Shown here piece by piece: positions 11,241 to 26,200 of a DNA stretch of 64,000 nucleotides. Under the pieces are notes generated by a model. That model was not told where the DNA came from, did not search any database, and saw nothing but the letters and a program-made list of their open reading frames with translations. Position numbers and translations under genes: made by a program. The first letter of the stretch is position 1. Every line of letters starts with the position of its first letter. Source of the stretch: Poecilobothrus nobilitatus (Eukaryota; Arthropoda; Insecta; Diptera; Dolichopodidae); contig OX352772.1 in the NCBI GenBank assembly GCA_947095535.1, forward strand, positions 54,393,445 to 54,457,444, given 5' to 3'.

Positions 11241-14200
11241 GTAATTACTTTAATTTATTTATAATTCTAATTTACAAATAATTTTTTAATTAAATTAATA
11301 TTTTAGGTAAAAGGATTAGCTGAAATGACAAACCAAAATACTGCGCTACGTGAACCAGAAAGGGAACCAGATCGTTTAAGATCATCCCATTCACAACAGT
11401 CTAATACTGGTAAATCATCATCTGGTGTATCGCTGGCAGCACCAACATCATCAGCTGCAACAGCAGCATCATCTTCATCTATATGTGATCCACAGTGTTC
11501 AATGGAAACTTCCTCATCAAATTTAATAGGAAGTGGAAGTACTTCCGGTAGTACAATATGTGGTGGGACTTCGTCAATAAGTCAACAGCAATCAATATCA
11601 ACAAATTCAAGTTCTGTTTTAGCGTCAATTTCAACAACAAATAGTAATTTTAGTTTAACTATTAAACGTGAAAATGATCGTTGTAGTCCTTCACCACCAA
11701 AAAGATTACATTCATCGGCACCATCATCATCACCCTTACCATTAGATTTATATCAAAGACGTTGTCCAAGTAATCGAAGTGATAGACATAGGCGTATTGA
11801 TGAAGAACATGATTTATCAACATCATCAATAGGTGGTGGTGCCGGTAGTAGCAGTATTGGTGGTGGTGGTGGTAGTGGTGGTGGTATTAGTATTGGTGTT
11901 AGTGGTCGTTTATCAAGAACACCAACAACAATAAATGATGAACAACTTTCACCAGTAGGAAGTTGTGGTTTAATGGGTGATAAAGAACGTGAAAAAGAAC
12001 GTGATAGAGATAAACATAATAATTCAACAGATGATGATGATGATTGTGGACAAAATTCAATTGGTATTAATATGACCATTAATTCAAATAGTTCAAATAA
12101 TGGTTTAACAATAAGTGGTGGTAACAGAGATAGAGATGGTATTAGCAATCGTATTAGTAGTGGTGGTAATGATGGAATTGCTGGTCATTCATCATCATCA
12201 CAAACGGTTGTTGTTCCTTCATTAAATTCATTAAGTTCACAACAAACATCATCATCATTTCATTCATCAGATTTAAGACCATCATCACGTAGTGGTGGTA
12301 GTGGTACAAGTGGAAATGTTAATATAACGCACACAGCTACCAGTAGTGGTATTAGTAGTCCAATTATATCAACGGAACCAGTTGCCGGACCATCAGGTTT
12401 AGGACCAGTTCAATCGGTGCCATTGGTAAAAAATAATTTATTTTATATTATTTTTATTTTAAATTTAATTTTAAAAATATTGATTATAAAATTGTCTTTT
12501 TTTTTTTTTGTAGTCTTTAAAAAAGGAAATTGATTGGGAACATGAAAAATCTGGTGATACTGTAGATTATCGGCATTCACATGATTCGGTAAGTTAATAT
12601 TTATTTTAATATTAAATAAAATTATCTTTGTTTAAAATTGTTTACCTTCCTTAAATTAATATTGTTGCTAAATATTATTTATAAATATATATATATAATT
12701 ATATATATATTTATATAAATTATATATTTAATTTAATTTTAAATATAAAACAATCCACTAAAAGCTTTTGATGTTCACAAATTTCATTTTAATTTTAATT
12801 TTTTTTTTTTTTATTAAAATAATTTAGAAATAAGTTTTTGTGACTTCTTCTATATATGCATACCTATATATATATACATATAAATATATAAATATATTTA
12901 TTTATTAATTTTTAAAATAATTCAAACCAACAAAACGAAATTTCTTTTTTTTTTATATTAAAAAATATATATTTAATTTTTAATAAATCTTCCAAATATT
13001 AAATTAAATTAATCTAAAAGTTAAATTAAATTTTGAAAAAAAAAACTAAATTGGACAAAAATGCATGTAATTAAAAAATAAATTATAAATTACATATTTA
13101 ATTAAATAATAATGCTATAAAGTAAAGCTTCTTGCAAGAATTCGTATTAAAATTCCCATAACGCAATACAATGCATGAAAGGCCTCTTTTTTTTTTTTTT
13201 AATTATAAAATATAAAAAACTTAAAAATAAAAAAAAAAACAAATTTTAATTTAAATAAGCTCAAATAATTATAAATAAAATATATTTTACTTTTATATAA
13301 TTATATAAGAAATTTAATAAAATTTTAATTATAAGAAGAACAATAAAATTGCATGAAAGTAAAATTTAGTAAATTTAGATGTTACAATTATTATTATATT
13401 CGTAAAATTTAAAATAAAATTAAAAAATTTATGATTGCCTAGAGTTGAAAAATTAATTGAAAATCAAAAGTATTTAATAGTAATACTCTCTAACCTCAAT
13501 TTACACAATTTTCATTTACAACTATATTAGACTTAAGCTAAATAACGTTTATTTCGCCATTTTTTTTTTTATGCATCACTTGGTCATATCTATCACTTAA
13601 TTTAAATTTTTTTTTTCTTCAATTACTATATTTTTCTTTTTAAAATTATTTTATTTATTTATTTTAAAAATATGTCTCCTACCGTGATATGGGGGGAGTA
13701 AAGCCTGCCGTCCCTTTTTCAATATGAAATAACAAATTTCAATGTAATTCAATGTAATAAGAAAGAAAATGTTAAAAGTAAAGGGTTATTTATTCTTAAG
13801 GAAACTTTATTATACAAAGGTAGCATATTTTTTTAAAAAATAGGTAGATTTAATTAAAATTTTAAAATTAAGGATATAATTGGGTCGTTATGCATAAAAC
13901 AGAGCTTCAACTTAAATTTTACTTATTCATACAAAACCGATGAGTTCAAGGCGTATAGTTTTTGTTTGAAAAAGTAAAATTTGAGTTTTTACTGCCTTGA
14001 GAATTTTTTTTCTAAGTTGTTTAAGTTGATACATTAGGATTTTTTTCATTTTAAATAGTTTCTTTCTATAGTTTTAAGAAAATCCTTTTTAATTAAAAAA
14101 CTTGTTTTTTACACATCTTAAAATATTAGTTTTAATTTTAGCGTGTCATCTTATCTAGTGCACCCATTATAAAATTTACACTGATGTCAATTTCAGATTT

Positions 14201-17200
14201 GCAACAAATGTAAATTTTAAATTACGACTTTTTTTTTCTGATAATGAGGTATTGGATGAGGGGATAAAAAAAATGGAGGATGAATAGAAAAATTTTTGTG
14301 ATACACAAGACGTTTTTTTTTTTTTTTTAAATAATTAAGAAAATTTAAGTAACGACAGGACTTGTAATTTTGATCAAGATAATTTTTATCAAGTTGTCCC
14401 ATATCATAAAAAAATTTAAGGGAAACTTGAATTATAACCAACCCCCAAACATATAAGTTAATACATTCCTTTACTATCTTTTATTGTATTATCTTAAATT
14501 TGTAGATACCTAAGTAAAATAGAGAGACAACCAACGAACGTTTAAGTTTTAATTTATTTTTCTTTATAATATTTAAAAAAGCAATAAAAAAAGGAATAAA
14601 TAATAAATTTAAAGTTCTTCTTTTATTACAATAAAAACGTGATTATTTCCTTTTTGACAAACGACTAAGGCATGTATTTAAATGAAGACTAATGTGTATT
14701 ATCGGATTCCTAATTATTTTGTTTTTTAATTTATTTAAATCTGACAAAAACAAAACTATAAATATAGTCTTGTAAGCGAGGGTGGTCATCTAACTAACCT
14801 AACATCTAGGTTTTGCGACTCGCTGTTCTTTTCCCGCTTGATAATCCGTCTCATCTAGCCATTTTGTTTATTTCAAGAATAGGGTGATTTTACTCTGATC
14901 GAGCACTCTCACATTAGAGCAGTTGTTAAATTGATAGATTAGGGTTTAACAATTGAAGTTATTAATGCATACTATTTACAATAAAGTGAGAAAACTAAAG
15001 AAAATAATCAACGCCAACATAGGAGTATTATATTGTATGAAGCGACCTCGGTGGCCTAGTGGGTAAGAGCGTATAATATATGCTATAAACAATGGGTCGG
15101 TTCGAATCCCACACACGTCGTAAGAGTTATTCCCCCATACGTCACACCTGAACAAGAAAGGCTGTGTAATTTGCGGTCGACATTTTAAATTATAAAATTT
15201 ATACTTTTTTGTACCCAAAATACAAAATAAAATTTCTTTATTACCTACTTTTAAATAGTTAAAAATATGTTATTAAGAAGAATAAAAGGTGAGGGTAATT
15301 GAAAATCAGAAGAAAGGACGCTTTAAAAGTTTACTAAGACCTTTTTTCTTAATTTTGGTTACCTCTATGGTCTTAGAAAAACCAATTTAATTATATATGA
15401 AGTTTCAAATTATCCAAATACTTCCGCATCATTTATGTAAACCTGAGTTATTACAATAAACTCTTTAACTAACATTGACATTTTTGGAGAGTTTTTTTCG
15501 AGATATCAAAATTACATATATAAATTAATCATAGTTTTGAAAATTTTACCTTAAAAGAAAATTTACTTCTAAATTAAATAAAGATTTTTTTTTGCAAAAT
15601 ATGAAAATCTTCGTCCATTTTGTAAGCTTTAATTTATTTTTCTTAACAGTATTTAGACTGTAGATTGTAGCCCAATTGACCATAACTTTATTTTTTCCTC
15701 AGTTTGATTCTATAAATAAATAAAATTTAAAATATCTAATTTATAGGCGAATTAATCCTCTTTAAAATTTTTTTCAACCAAAATCTTTCACAAAAAAAAA
15801 AATTCAATTCAATTTTTTATATTTACAATTTAATTTAAAACCCTCAAAAAAAAAACCATTAATCAAAATTGAAAAAGTATGTATTTAATTGCTAAGCCGA
15901 TTTTAAAAAACTAAATGAAAGAAAAAAAAATGCTTAGTAGGTACTTGGGGGGGGGAAAAAACTACAGAATATTTTTTTTACTGAAAAAAAAAACTTAAAG
16001 TAAATTCAAAAAAAAAAATCGATATCATAAAATCAATCAATTAAAAGAAAATATCAAGAAAAACTTACATAGCAAAAAAAAATATATATATATTTTCAAT
16101 ATATACATCCATACATATACATTTACATCTATATATAATATTTACCCTAGAGTTCAATTCATTTTATATACTATATATCTATATATTGGTTAACATAAGT
16201 TTACATCATTGCAATCTTATCTACCCTCTGCGTCCAATGACTCTTAAAAAGCAACCAAAAAAAAAAAAACAAAAAAAAAATAGCAAGTTTATTTATTTTT
16301 CGTATTTTTCTTTTTTTTTCCATCATCTTCTTTCTCTTTCTTCAACTCTTTTTTTTCTTATATTAAGAATATCTTATAATATATTTTGTTTTTGTTTTTT
16401 CTTTTTCTTTTTTTTGGTTCAATTTATTTTTTTTTTTCTGTTTTTGTTTTCTCCAAAAAAAAAAAAAAAAAGAAAAACAGAATTTATACCAATACAAATG
16501 TAATTCTTTAATAAAGTTTTGCAAGGAATAACAGTATTGTATTTGCAATGAACTGTGTTAATGTAGTAAAAATACTTTACTCGCAAGAATATTTGATCGT
16601 AAAGTTTTAGAAAATTCAAAATTACAACAAGTATAAACAAATGACGAAGTGTTCTGGCGTCGAATGCATAAAATTGAGCTTCAACTAAAATTTCACTTTT
16701 TGAAGCAAAAACTACTGCTGAAGTCGTAGTTTTTAAATGAATTAAAGCGTAATTTATGTTTAAAAAAATGACATTTGAATTTTGAAAGGTTAAGTAAATG
16801 CATTTGACTCTTTGTTATGGTAAAAAATTAAAAAAAAAATTTAATTCTAAATCACTTCAACACTATGTGACATATTAGATCGAATGCATAAAAGTGAGCT
16901 TTGAACTCTCAAATCTCAATTTTTCAAACAAAGACTAAATGTAGATTTTGTTTGAAAATATGAGATTGGAGTTTAAGCTTTGTTTAATGCATTCGAGCCA
17001 ATGACTTAATGATGACAACTTGAGCATCTATACTATTTGTTATTATAATTACTCATTCGAATTCATTATAAACCCAAAACTAGTGACAGAAAAAACAAAT
17101 TAAAAAAATAATTGATATAAATTTTGTAAGTTGTTTCAAAATGAGTTCGACAAATTAATTAACAAAACATCTAATTTTGATAAATATTATTCTACAATTT

Positions 17201-20200
17201 ACTATTTATTATGAATTTATTTTTTTAATTTACTACAAACTTTATAGTGACAAACGGCAATTCTTAAATACACACAAAAATCAAAATGCAACGAAAATTT
17301 ATCAAAAGTTTCTTGAACTTCTCTAGAAAAAACATAAAAAAATAAAGAAGCTTATGTCCTTTTTTTTTTCATTTTTTTTTTCATTTTTCTTCTTTTTTTC
17401 TTTTTGATAATTTCATTGCATTTTTTTTTCGTTGTTTTTGGTTTTCTGTAAGATTTTTTCTTATTTTGTTCATGTCCTTTGTAATGTTATGATTATATGC
17501 GCAAATCCTGGTTATTGTTATTTTACTTTCTTTTTGTGTCATTCTTATTCTAGGATTTTTTATTTTTTTTTATTTTTGTTTTTTCTTTTTGGTTTTTTGT
17601 ATCGTTTACAGAACTTTGGATGCAAATAAGAAATTGACGAAAAAAAACTATGATGGTGAAAATTCTTGTTTTTTTTTTTTTTTTAAACAGAAAACGCTTA
17701 AATGAATACAATAGAAATTTTCGTTTTTTTTTTGTCTTTTTTGGAAATTTGTGTATAGTTAAGTATTAACGTCCTTATACGAACAAAGTTAAGCATATTT
17801 GCATATACAAAGTTATATACATATATATATTAAAACCTATCGGGCTTTTATTTTAAGAAAATAATGAAAATTCTATTTAAAAGATTTTTTGATTGATGAA
17901 ATTTAACCTAAAGATAATTTTGTGTTATACATGTAATTAATTTCTAAAGATATTTCTCATTTTCTTTCCTTATCAATTTGTAAACGCCTTTCTATATGCA
18001 ATTGTTTATTTAATGCTAATATAATAATTAGCTATGAGTTTTATTCAAATATAGCTTTGCGTAAGCTTTAGATTCTAGATTTCATGAACAAAACATTATG
18101 ATTTTTTTGAACAAGCATAATTTTACTTTATTATATAATATAAATACCGCCATTCTTCAAATGATTTTACGTGCTTAACTCTAAACTTAAGTTATATTCT
18201 AATTAAATATTATCAAGAACAGATTTTATTATTTCCCCAAGATGAAAATTTTATAATGATTGTAGAATATAAACTAAAAGCATACCGATGTAGCTGACAA
18301 AATCTATTTTTTGTTGCATTCCCATATTAATACCGTTATATTATAAAAGTAATGAATCTTCTTCAAAACTATTCCAAAATGCCCAAAATGAATTTTCACT
18401 ATTCTAGCTGTTGTTCTTTTCGATGTGTGAGAAACCGCCTAAGATTGTCTTTGCCAATATCTACCTACAATTATCAGTCACTTTTAAATTGAACATATAT
18501 ATATATATATAAAATAGATGTGATCCGATTCGAGATTAAATTTTTTTGCGAAAGTTTTTAAAAACTCACATAGACTAAGCACAGATAATAAAGATTAAAA
18601 TAAATATAGACTCAAGTATATTTCATGCAGTTTTCAACGAAATCAAAGGATATTTTATAACTAAGTAATTATTTCATACAATGAACAAAAAATGAAAATA
18701 ACATTCTGGTAAATGATTACCTTTTTGGCTTTCAATTAATTAACTAACTTTCTAATATTATTCCAATTATATCAAACAAAATTTTAGTAATTCATCAATT
18801 TAAATTATATTTGAAAAAAATTTCCTATATACATACTAGCAAACCTTCAATTTCATTATCAAAATTGTATCAAAAATAATTTCTGAAATTTTTTGAATTA
18901 AATTTCCTTCATATACAATTAAATTATTTTAAAATTTTAAGATTTTTTTTTAAGTATTTAAAAACAGTTCATTTTGTAGAACAATAAAAAAAAAAAAAAT
19001 AATAGCATTTGCAAATACAAAAATTAATTTAAAGTAAAAAAAAAAAATTTACAACTTTTCAAGAATTTTTTTTACCTATTAAATGCGCTCATACATAATA
19101 TATACGAGTATTATATATATACACAGCTATATGTATATATTCGTAATGAGCTTGGCAAAAACAATATATTTTATTTCTAATTTTTTTTTTTTTTTTTGGA
19201 AATTATTAAGCTTAAGGGGGTTTGCTTCATCATTTTCGACATCAACATCATCATTCCCAAAAAAAAAAAAAAAATACAAACCATTTAAAAAAAAAGGATA
19301 TTCAAGATTTTTCAACCCTGTAATTTTTTTTTTTTTTTTTTAAGTATTTTTACTTTTTTAATTTATTTTATTTTTGTTTGGTTGTATTTACATAAAATGT
19401 ATGTACGCGTATAATCAAAATTTTTACATTTATGTATACAATGAACACAAATTTTATCTTACTGTGTGATTAGTGATTTTGTGTGACATAACAGGAGAGA
19501 GGGGTCTTTTCCTTAGGGATATATTATATAAGAATAAAAAATATGTATTCATATGTTTCTCATATAACATACAAATGTACAGAAGATAAAAAAATATTTG
19601 CCAGAAATGAAAAAAAAAAAAAAAAGAAAATTGAATTATTCGTTCGTAGTTTTTTAAGGTGAAAAAAAAAAAAACAAAAATATATAATGCATAACTATAA
19701 AAATACAATAACTTGATATGATTTTATACAAAGTATAAAATATATAGGTATATTGTAGTATTTGAATTATATCCTTATAAGTAATTAAAGATTTCTATGT
19801 TGGTGATATAGATAATATTATTAAATCTTCATATCTCCTAGAAGTATGCAATCCCAGATTCATATTAAATAACTTTTTTTTTTTTTGAAAACATTATCAT
19901 AATATATTACTTATTAAAGTATTAATATTTATATAAGTAGAAATATAATTTAATTTTATTAAATATTACCTTATTTTTGTATTTGTTCATTCTACTACAA
20001 ATCCAAAAACAATAACAATAAAAGTTATAAACTTATTTTGAACATTTAAAATCAGAAATGTTTTTATGATAAATGAAACAATCATTAATAATAAATAAAA
20101 AATAATCTATAATAATTGTTTCTATTTTTCATTATTATAATTTTTCAATATTTTATGAAACAACCAAAACAATAAATTATTTAAATATTTTCTGAAGTTA

Positions 20201-23200
20201 ATTAAAATCTTTAGTAAAATAAAAAAACATACAGTTTTATATTTGTATCTATCATTTTTAACCCTAAAATATTATGTATTGTTTCTTCTCAAAATTAAAC
20301 TTATATAGCAAAAGATACATGCATATATTTTTGTATAAAAATAAATGAATATATAAAAAAATCAGTTGAAATATATTAATTAATATTTGAACGCATTCAG
20401 TAAAAATTTCAATTTATTCTAAAAAAAAAAAAAGAAAAAAAAAATTTAGTTGAATGAATGTAGGAAATTTCTTAGAAATTTATATAAAATTTAGATGTAA
20501 CAAAGAGCGATATAGTGTATCTAAACAGATTGTTCTTGAAACCCTTAAAGCATTTAATAAACTTTTTTAAATTTATATTTTCTGTAACTCAAGAATTTTG
20601 TTTTTTGACTACAAATTATTTAAATAATAGGAAAACCATTCTTAGGAATATCCTGATGCATATGAATATAATATATATGTAATATCCTGATGCATATAAA
20701 TATAAATAAACAATTAGTTGCCAAGTTTAGGTCACAAATATCAAACAAAAAGTTATAAATTATTAAAAACGAAGTAAAAGCAACCTGAAATAATGGAAGA
20801 ATAATGGATAAATTGGTAAAAGTTCAAATTAAAACGAAAAAATTCAACACCAAAATACTATATCTTCTACTATACTTAGGTTCTATAATCTCTAGTAAAT
20901 AAATTTTTGCAACTAACTTAAGATCCAAGAAAACTTTTCATAATAATATGCGAAATCAGAAAGTTTAAAAGGTACAACTAGATTCTAGCAAAATTCTTGC
21001 AAATTTTATATGGGATTTATGACCAAAACAATCGCTGTATTAAAAAATATCCATAATTTTATAAGAATTATCAAATGTATAAAACTGAAATTTGATTTTT
21101 TGAGATTTCTATAGGCTAAAGCAAAAATTTTTGTTACTTTCTTGAATATTTCGAAATCTTATGGTTAATTGTTTGTTGGCTTTGTATAAAATTAAATAGC
21201 GACTTTTTAATTTTTCATTCCTAACTGCTTTTAAATAGGAAGAAGCACAGAAGATTTTCTCTTATCAAAATTTAAAGAGTCTGTCTGAAAGCGTTCCGGA
21301 AATATACGTAGGAAACAAAATTTTGAAAAATTATGGTTTTACATAACGATAAATTAAATAAAATTATATAATATTTGTATTAAGTTTTAAGGCTTAAAAA
21401 TTTCCTTTCGGTTGAAGTTTTTAGACAGAAAAAACTGTTAAATGCAGAACTTGAGATATAAATTCTTTTTCAAATTTGAGATATTTGAAAATATGGTATT
21501 TTCCGATTTTAAGATGTTGTGGTTCAAAAATAGATGAGTTTACATAAAAAAGTTGTTGCACAATATAAAATTTTTTATAGTTAAAATTTCATTGCTTCTT
21601 CAATAGTGCACAAAACAGACAGACAAACGGAAATTAAAAAGCAAAATTTTCGAAACATTTTTTTGGAAAATATGCTAAAAATTATATGATTCTATTATAA
21701 GAAATTGGTATACAATTAATCATACAAGACAAGTCATTTTCTATATATGATTCAAATTCTACATTAGATTTCATGAACCAGATATAATAAGTGATCCGAA
21801 ATTGTAACTCTTAAGTCTTTTCACAATACCAAGAATTTAATTAACATATTTAATAAAATATATTTAACAAAACCTTAATAACATTAATCAAATAACCTTA
21901 TTTCTTTTCAATCACAAAAAAAAAAATATTTGACTATCTAAATTTTGTAATATACAAATATAAAAGGGTCTAACCCATATGAATAGAAATCATATATCCG
22001 TATCCTTTTTTAAGTAAAGCTCTTTTAACAAATTGTTCAATAATTTACAAATAAGCAGATAATTATAAGATGGTTTCCATTTTTGACAGAACCTATTTCA
22101 TAATTAACATTTAACCAAAATTAAATATTTTTATTAAAAATAAATAAAAATGAAAAAACAAAAAATAAAATCAAAGTTTAATAACAACCCATCAGGATTC
22201 GTGATCCAATAGAACAACAAGAAATATCTAAAAATACATAAATAAATTTTTTTGTCCTTTTGGGTATAAAGATCTTTTAATTTATTTTATATTTTTATTT
22301 CTTTATTTTTTTTTTTTGTTCGTGTTTTTGTTTTTTTTTTTTGCTTTTTTTTTTGTATTTTTTGTGTTCATTCTATTCTGGATCACGCGGATACAAAATA
22401 CTGTTTACGCGCTTTAGATATAGAGAGAGTCGATTATTTTGTTATACAAATATTTTTTTTGTTTTCTTTTTAATATTTTTTCTACAAAATAAAAATGAAA
22501 GAAAAAAAAAAATTCGTCATAATTTTGTATAAAAATAAAAATTGGTAAAATAAAAGAAAATTAAATAATAATAAGAGTAAAAAAGAAAAATACAAAAAGA
22601 AAAGAGAAAAGAGAAAAAAAAGAACTTTTGCGTTTTTAATTTCTATGAATTCAGTTTGGTTTTTTGAGATTTATTTTTTTTAACGTTTTAATTTTCGCTT
22701 TCGTTTTTCATTAAGAGTTGATGTTATTATTATTATCATTTGTTTCTTTTATTTTTTTTTTACGTCTAACGAATAAAAATAAAAAGAGATGAATATTTTC
22801 AATTTTTATATATCACAAGGTTTATCTTAAAAAAGCAATAACATAATATAATTAATCTTGTTTACTTTAAGAATATATTTCAGATAGAAACTACTGTACA
22901 TTATAAAAATAACATGTAATTTATAATAATATAATTTTTCTTATCTCTTATATTTTCGTATTTAATCAGTTTAGTATACAACACTGTATAGAGCTGGCAT
23001 TTTATTATAAATGAGTAATTTGTAAAATTGCGATGAAATCAAATTGGAGACACAAACCAATCTTTAATAATTCAATAATAGACACAAACCAATCGCTAAA
23101 CACGCATGTAGTTTTTCGGAAACTAAAATTCAATTAAATATTATGCATGAAAATTTAAGAAACACTTAAAGATGTTTACAATAAATCCTAATAACATGGT

Positions 23201-26200
23201 TTAAGCGAGAAAAATTTAAAATGCATAAGAAAACATCTTAAAAATTGGTTCTTTTTAATTTTTCGTTTAAATGCTCATAACCTATATGAACGAAAAGTTT
23301 GAGTTAGGAAAAGACGTTATTTGAACGGCTGAATTGCGAAGCTTTCTGACGGTGTATTAAACTAATTAATAAGGTGCTTAGTTTTTGAAATATATAAGAA
23401 GAAAAAATTAAAAAATTTAGGGCCTATTATCTTAAAACCTGAGGAAAATAAATCCCCCCCTTGTAGAACAATTTTTTATTCGTTTTGGTCGCCCAAATAC
23501 ATTCAGGGATAAGTTCAGAATATTATAACGTTGAAGTTCACCGTTGCAACTATTAGTGAATTGTTAGACAAAAATTATTATATGAGCTGCAAACATAATT
23601 CGATATTTGAAACTGTATCTTCTTCATCTTTAAAAAAAATAAATTTTTTGCATCTTTAATTATGTAAAGTACTTTTATAAGAATATATCCCTTAATCCTT
23701 TATTACGGCATTTTAAATCGGCTTGAATAATAATTTAGTTGGAAACGAGCCGTTCTTAATATTTTTGAATGAAATCTTTGATAGATTTACATATATGTAT
23801 ATTCGAATTACTGGTCATGCCCCTTATTTATACCTAAATATATTTCGGCATTACTTTGTAAACAAACAGCTATAAATACATTTAACATATGTGATTTTAT
23901 TATTTTTCTTGTTATGCAAAACTGATTATCAGTAATATTATACCATATAAAATTGTTTTGTGCATATGCAAAAAAAACAGCCCAATAAATATACACATAC
24001 AATAAAATATGAAATAAAAAAAAATTATATGTGTATATTTATATGAAAATATTTTTTTTTTTTTTTTTTTGATAAGCGACTCATTTATATTTGCGAAGGA
24101 TATTGCAATGATATGTATTGTATGCATATGTTGTCATATGAATGAGTAAATGAGTAAGCGAAAAAAAAATATGTATTTTATAGAAAGAGGTAAGCTAGGC
24201 TAGCTATCACATTTCAGTTTCCAAATTAATATATAAAAAAAAAAAAAAAATTAAAATAAATATATATATAATATGTGCATTTGAAGAGTAAATGAAAAAT
24301 AGAAAACGAAACATGTTGCAAATAAAATAAAAAAATTCATTTTGAATGTTTTTATCAAAAAAAAATAGAAACAAAAAAGCAATAGAAACCAAAAATAAAA
24401 TAACAGTATATTTGTTAATATATAAAAAAAAAAGAAAACTGTAAAGAAAATATATGTTTGGCCGTTATCTATAGTACATTCCTTTTGAATTAAACTTTAG
24501 AATTAAATATGTGAAAAAAAAGAAATTAAAATCCATCATTGTGTAGGAGGAGGGGTAAATGCACAGAAAAAATAAAATTAACACATTAAAGTCGGTCTGT
24601 TAAAACAAAACTTGTCACGTTTCGAACTGAAAATTCAATTGATTTATTCAATTGATTCCTTCAAGTTTTTTTTTCGTTCTTTCTGCTTTTATGAGTTGAG
24701 TTTGTCATATCATTAAATATAGGCGGGTTTTAAAAATTAATATATAACTGTCAAAAGTTATAAGTGATTTCATATAAGATAGGATTTACTTAAGCGATAT
24801 GATAAAATTTATCGTTATCACTTTATATATTATCCACATATACACAAAACACACATATATTATGTATGTGTATAATCGAATAAAAATTAATTTCATATTT
24901 AAAAGATTAAAAAGAGAACAGAAAATATTTAAATTTAAAATAATTATAAAAGAAAAAACGGTAAAAAATTTCGTATAATTGTCCCGATAATATTATACAT
25001 TAATATTTAAATTTTGACACACTTGTTAAATGTCATTTTTTTAAGCTGTACATTACACAGTTGATTGAAAGAACTTTATTACAATTGTGCTGTATATTCA
25101 AATTTATGAAATTCGAAAGTTTTGTAAAATTCTTCAATTTTTTCATTAAATTTGATTTGAATTTGATCTGTTTTTGAAGATCAACCGTAAGTAAAATGAC
25201 GCACAATCCAGGGATTTATATTTTTTCCATATATTTTACGTGCGTTTTAAATGTTTACGTATATTGTTAGACGAATTCCATATTTCAAAATATCATTTTG
25301 CCTAATATCTTTTAATAAAAGGACATTTTGCAACTTTCCATTTGGCATAGTGAGACTGGACACGCATTAACTTTGGAAATATTATGTATGTATGTAAACA
25401 TGTATTCTGTAAAAACCATGTAACACTAATTTTGTAATCAACCGTCCTAAGAAATTTTTTTTCTTGCATACATATTTTGTTTTTTAAATAATTAATTTAC
25501 TAAAAGTAATTTTGTGAAGTGACATCATAATATTATCTTAGCCTTTTTTTGTCAAATAGGGAAATTGTCTTTTTGAGAAATGGATTTCGCCAAACTTACA
25601 TGTTCTCCATGTGTTTTACCTTATGGTGTTTTAGTACTACTGATGAACAATTGTTTATATGAAACTAATACAACTCCTCTTTTAAAAAAGTTGCCCCGCA
25701 TCACTACAATGCAGTACTAAGAAAACAACACATTATTGTAAAAAAGAAACAGTTAACGAAATAAAGAGAAGGCATCAACATAAATTTATTTACCAGTTTT
25801 CATAATCCTGTGATAACTAAAGACATATAAATAAAATCACAAAAAAAAAGAAAAAAAAACTTAAATAAAAATTAATATTAAAAAAAATTTTTTTTTATGT
25901 TTCTTTTTCCACAAGTTCTTCATATTTTTGTTGTATACAATTTTTAAAACAGTTTTTTTCTTTTTATTTTTTTTTTTTTTTTTTTAGAAATTTTTTATTA
26001 TAACTTATAACGTACCTCTGACCGCTCACACTATTCAATAAGGAAAAATTGTTTTTTGTTTTTTTTTCAATTTTTACTTATTTTGTTTTTGGCGGAAAAA
26101 AAAAAAGAAAACAGAACCAAATTATAATGAATTTTTTGCGCATTTTTTATTTTGTGTATTTGAAAACTTTTCAATTTTATTTTTTTATTATATTTTTTTT

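Noticed and set aside
11049..11264. GTG start giving a 71-residue stand-alone BTB fragment
   Set aside because: The GTG follows a splice acceptor and encodes an internal Val of the BTB core; the exon continues in frame across the intron at 11241.
11753..12148. 131-residue minus-strand frame rich in Leu/Pro/Ser
   Set aside because: Lies wholly opposite the Ser/Gly/Asn linker exon and is explained by its repetitive codon composition.
14777..14935. Slightly GC-richer stretch (GTAAGCGAGGGTGGTCATC) as a possible exon
   Set aside because: No supported open frame with splice sites and no domain; could be an old repeat but no second copy was seen.
15044..15120. Possible tRNA gene
   Set aside because: Box A and box B match but the arms do not fold into a complete cloverleaf and the same head recurs with a shared non-tRNA 3' body, so it is a SINE.
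16186..16640. Overlapping frames of 61 to 105 residues on both strands
   Set aside because: Made of T and A tracts giving Phe/Lys runs; no start context, domain or splice logic.
23035..23102. GACACAAACCAATC repeated twice, also inverted near 6530
   Set aside because: Short and without further structure; not enough to define an element.
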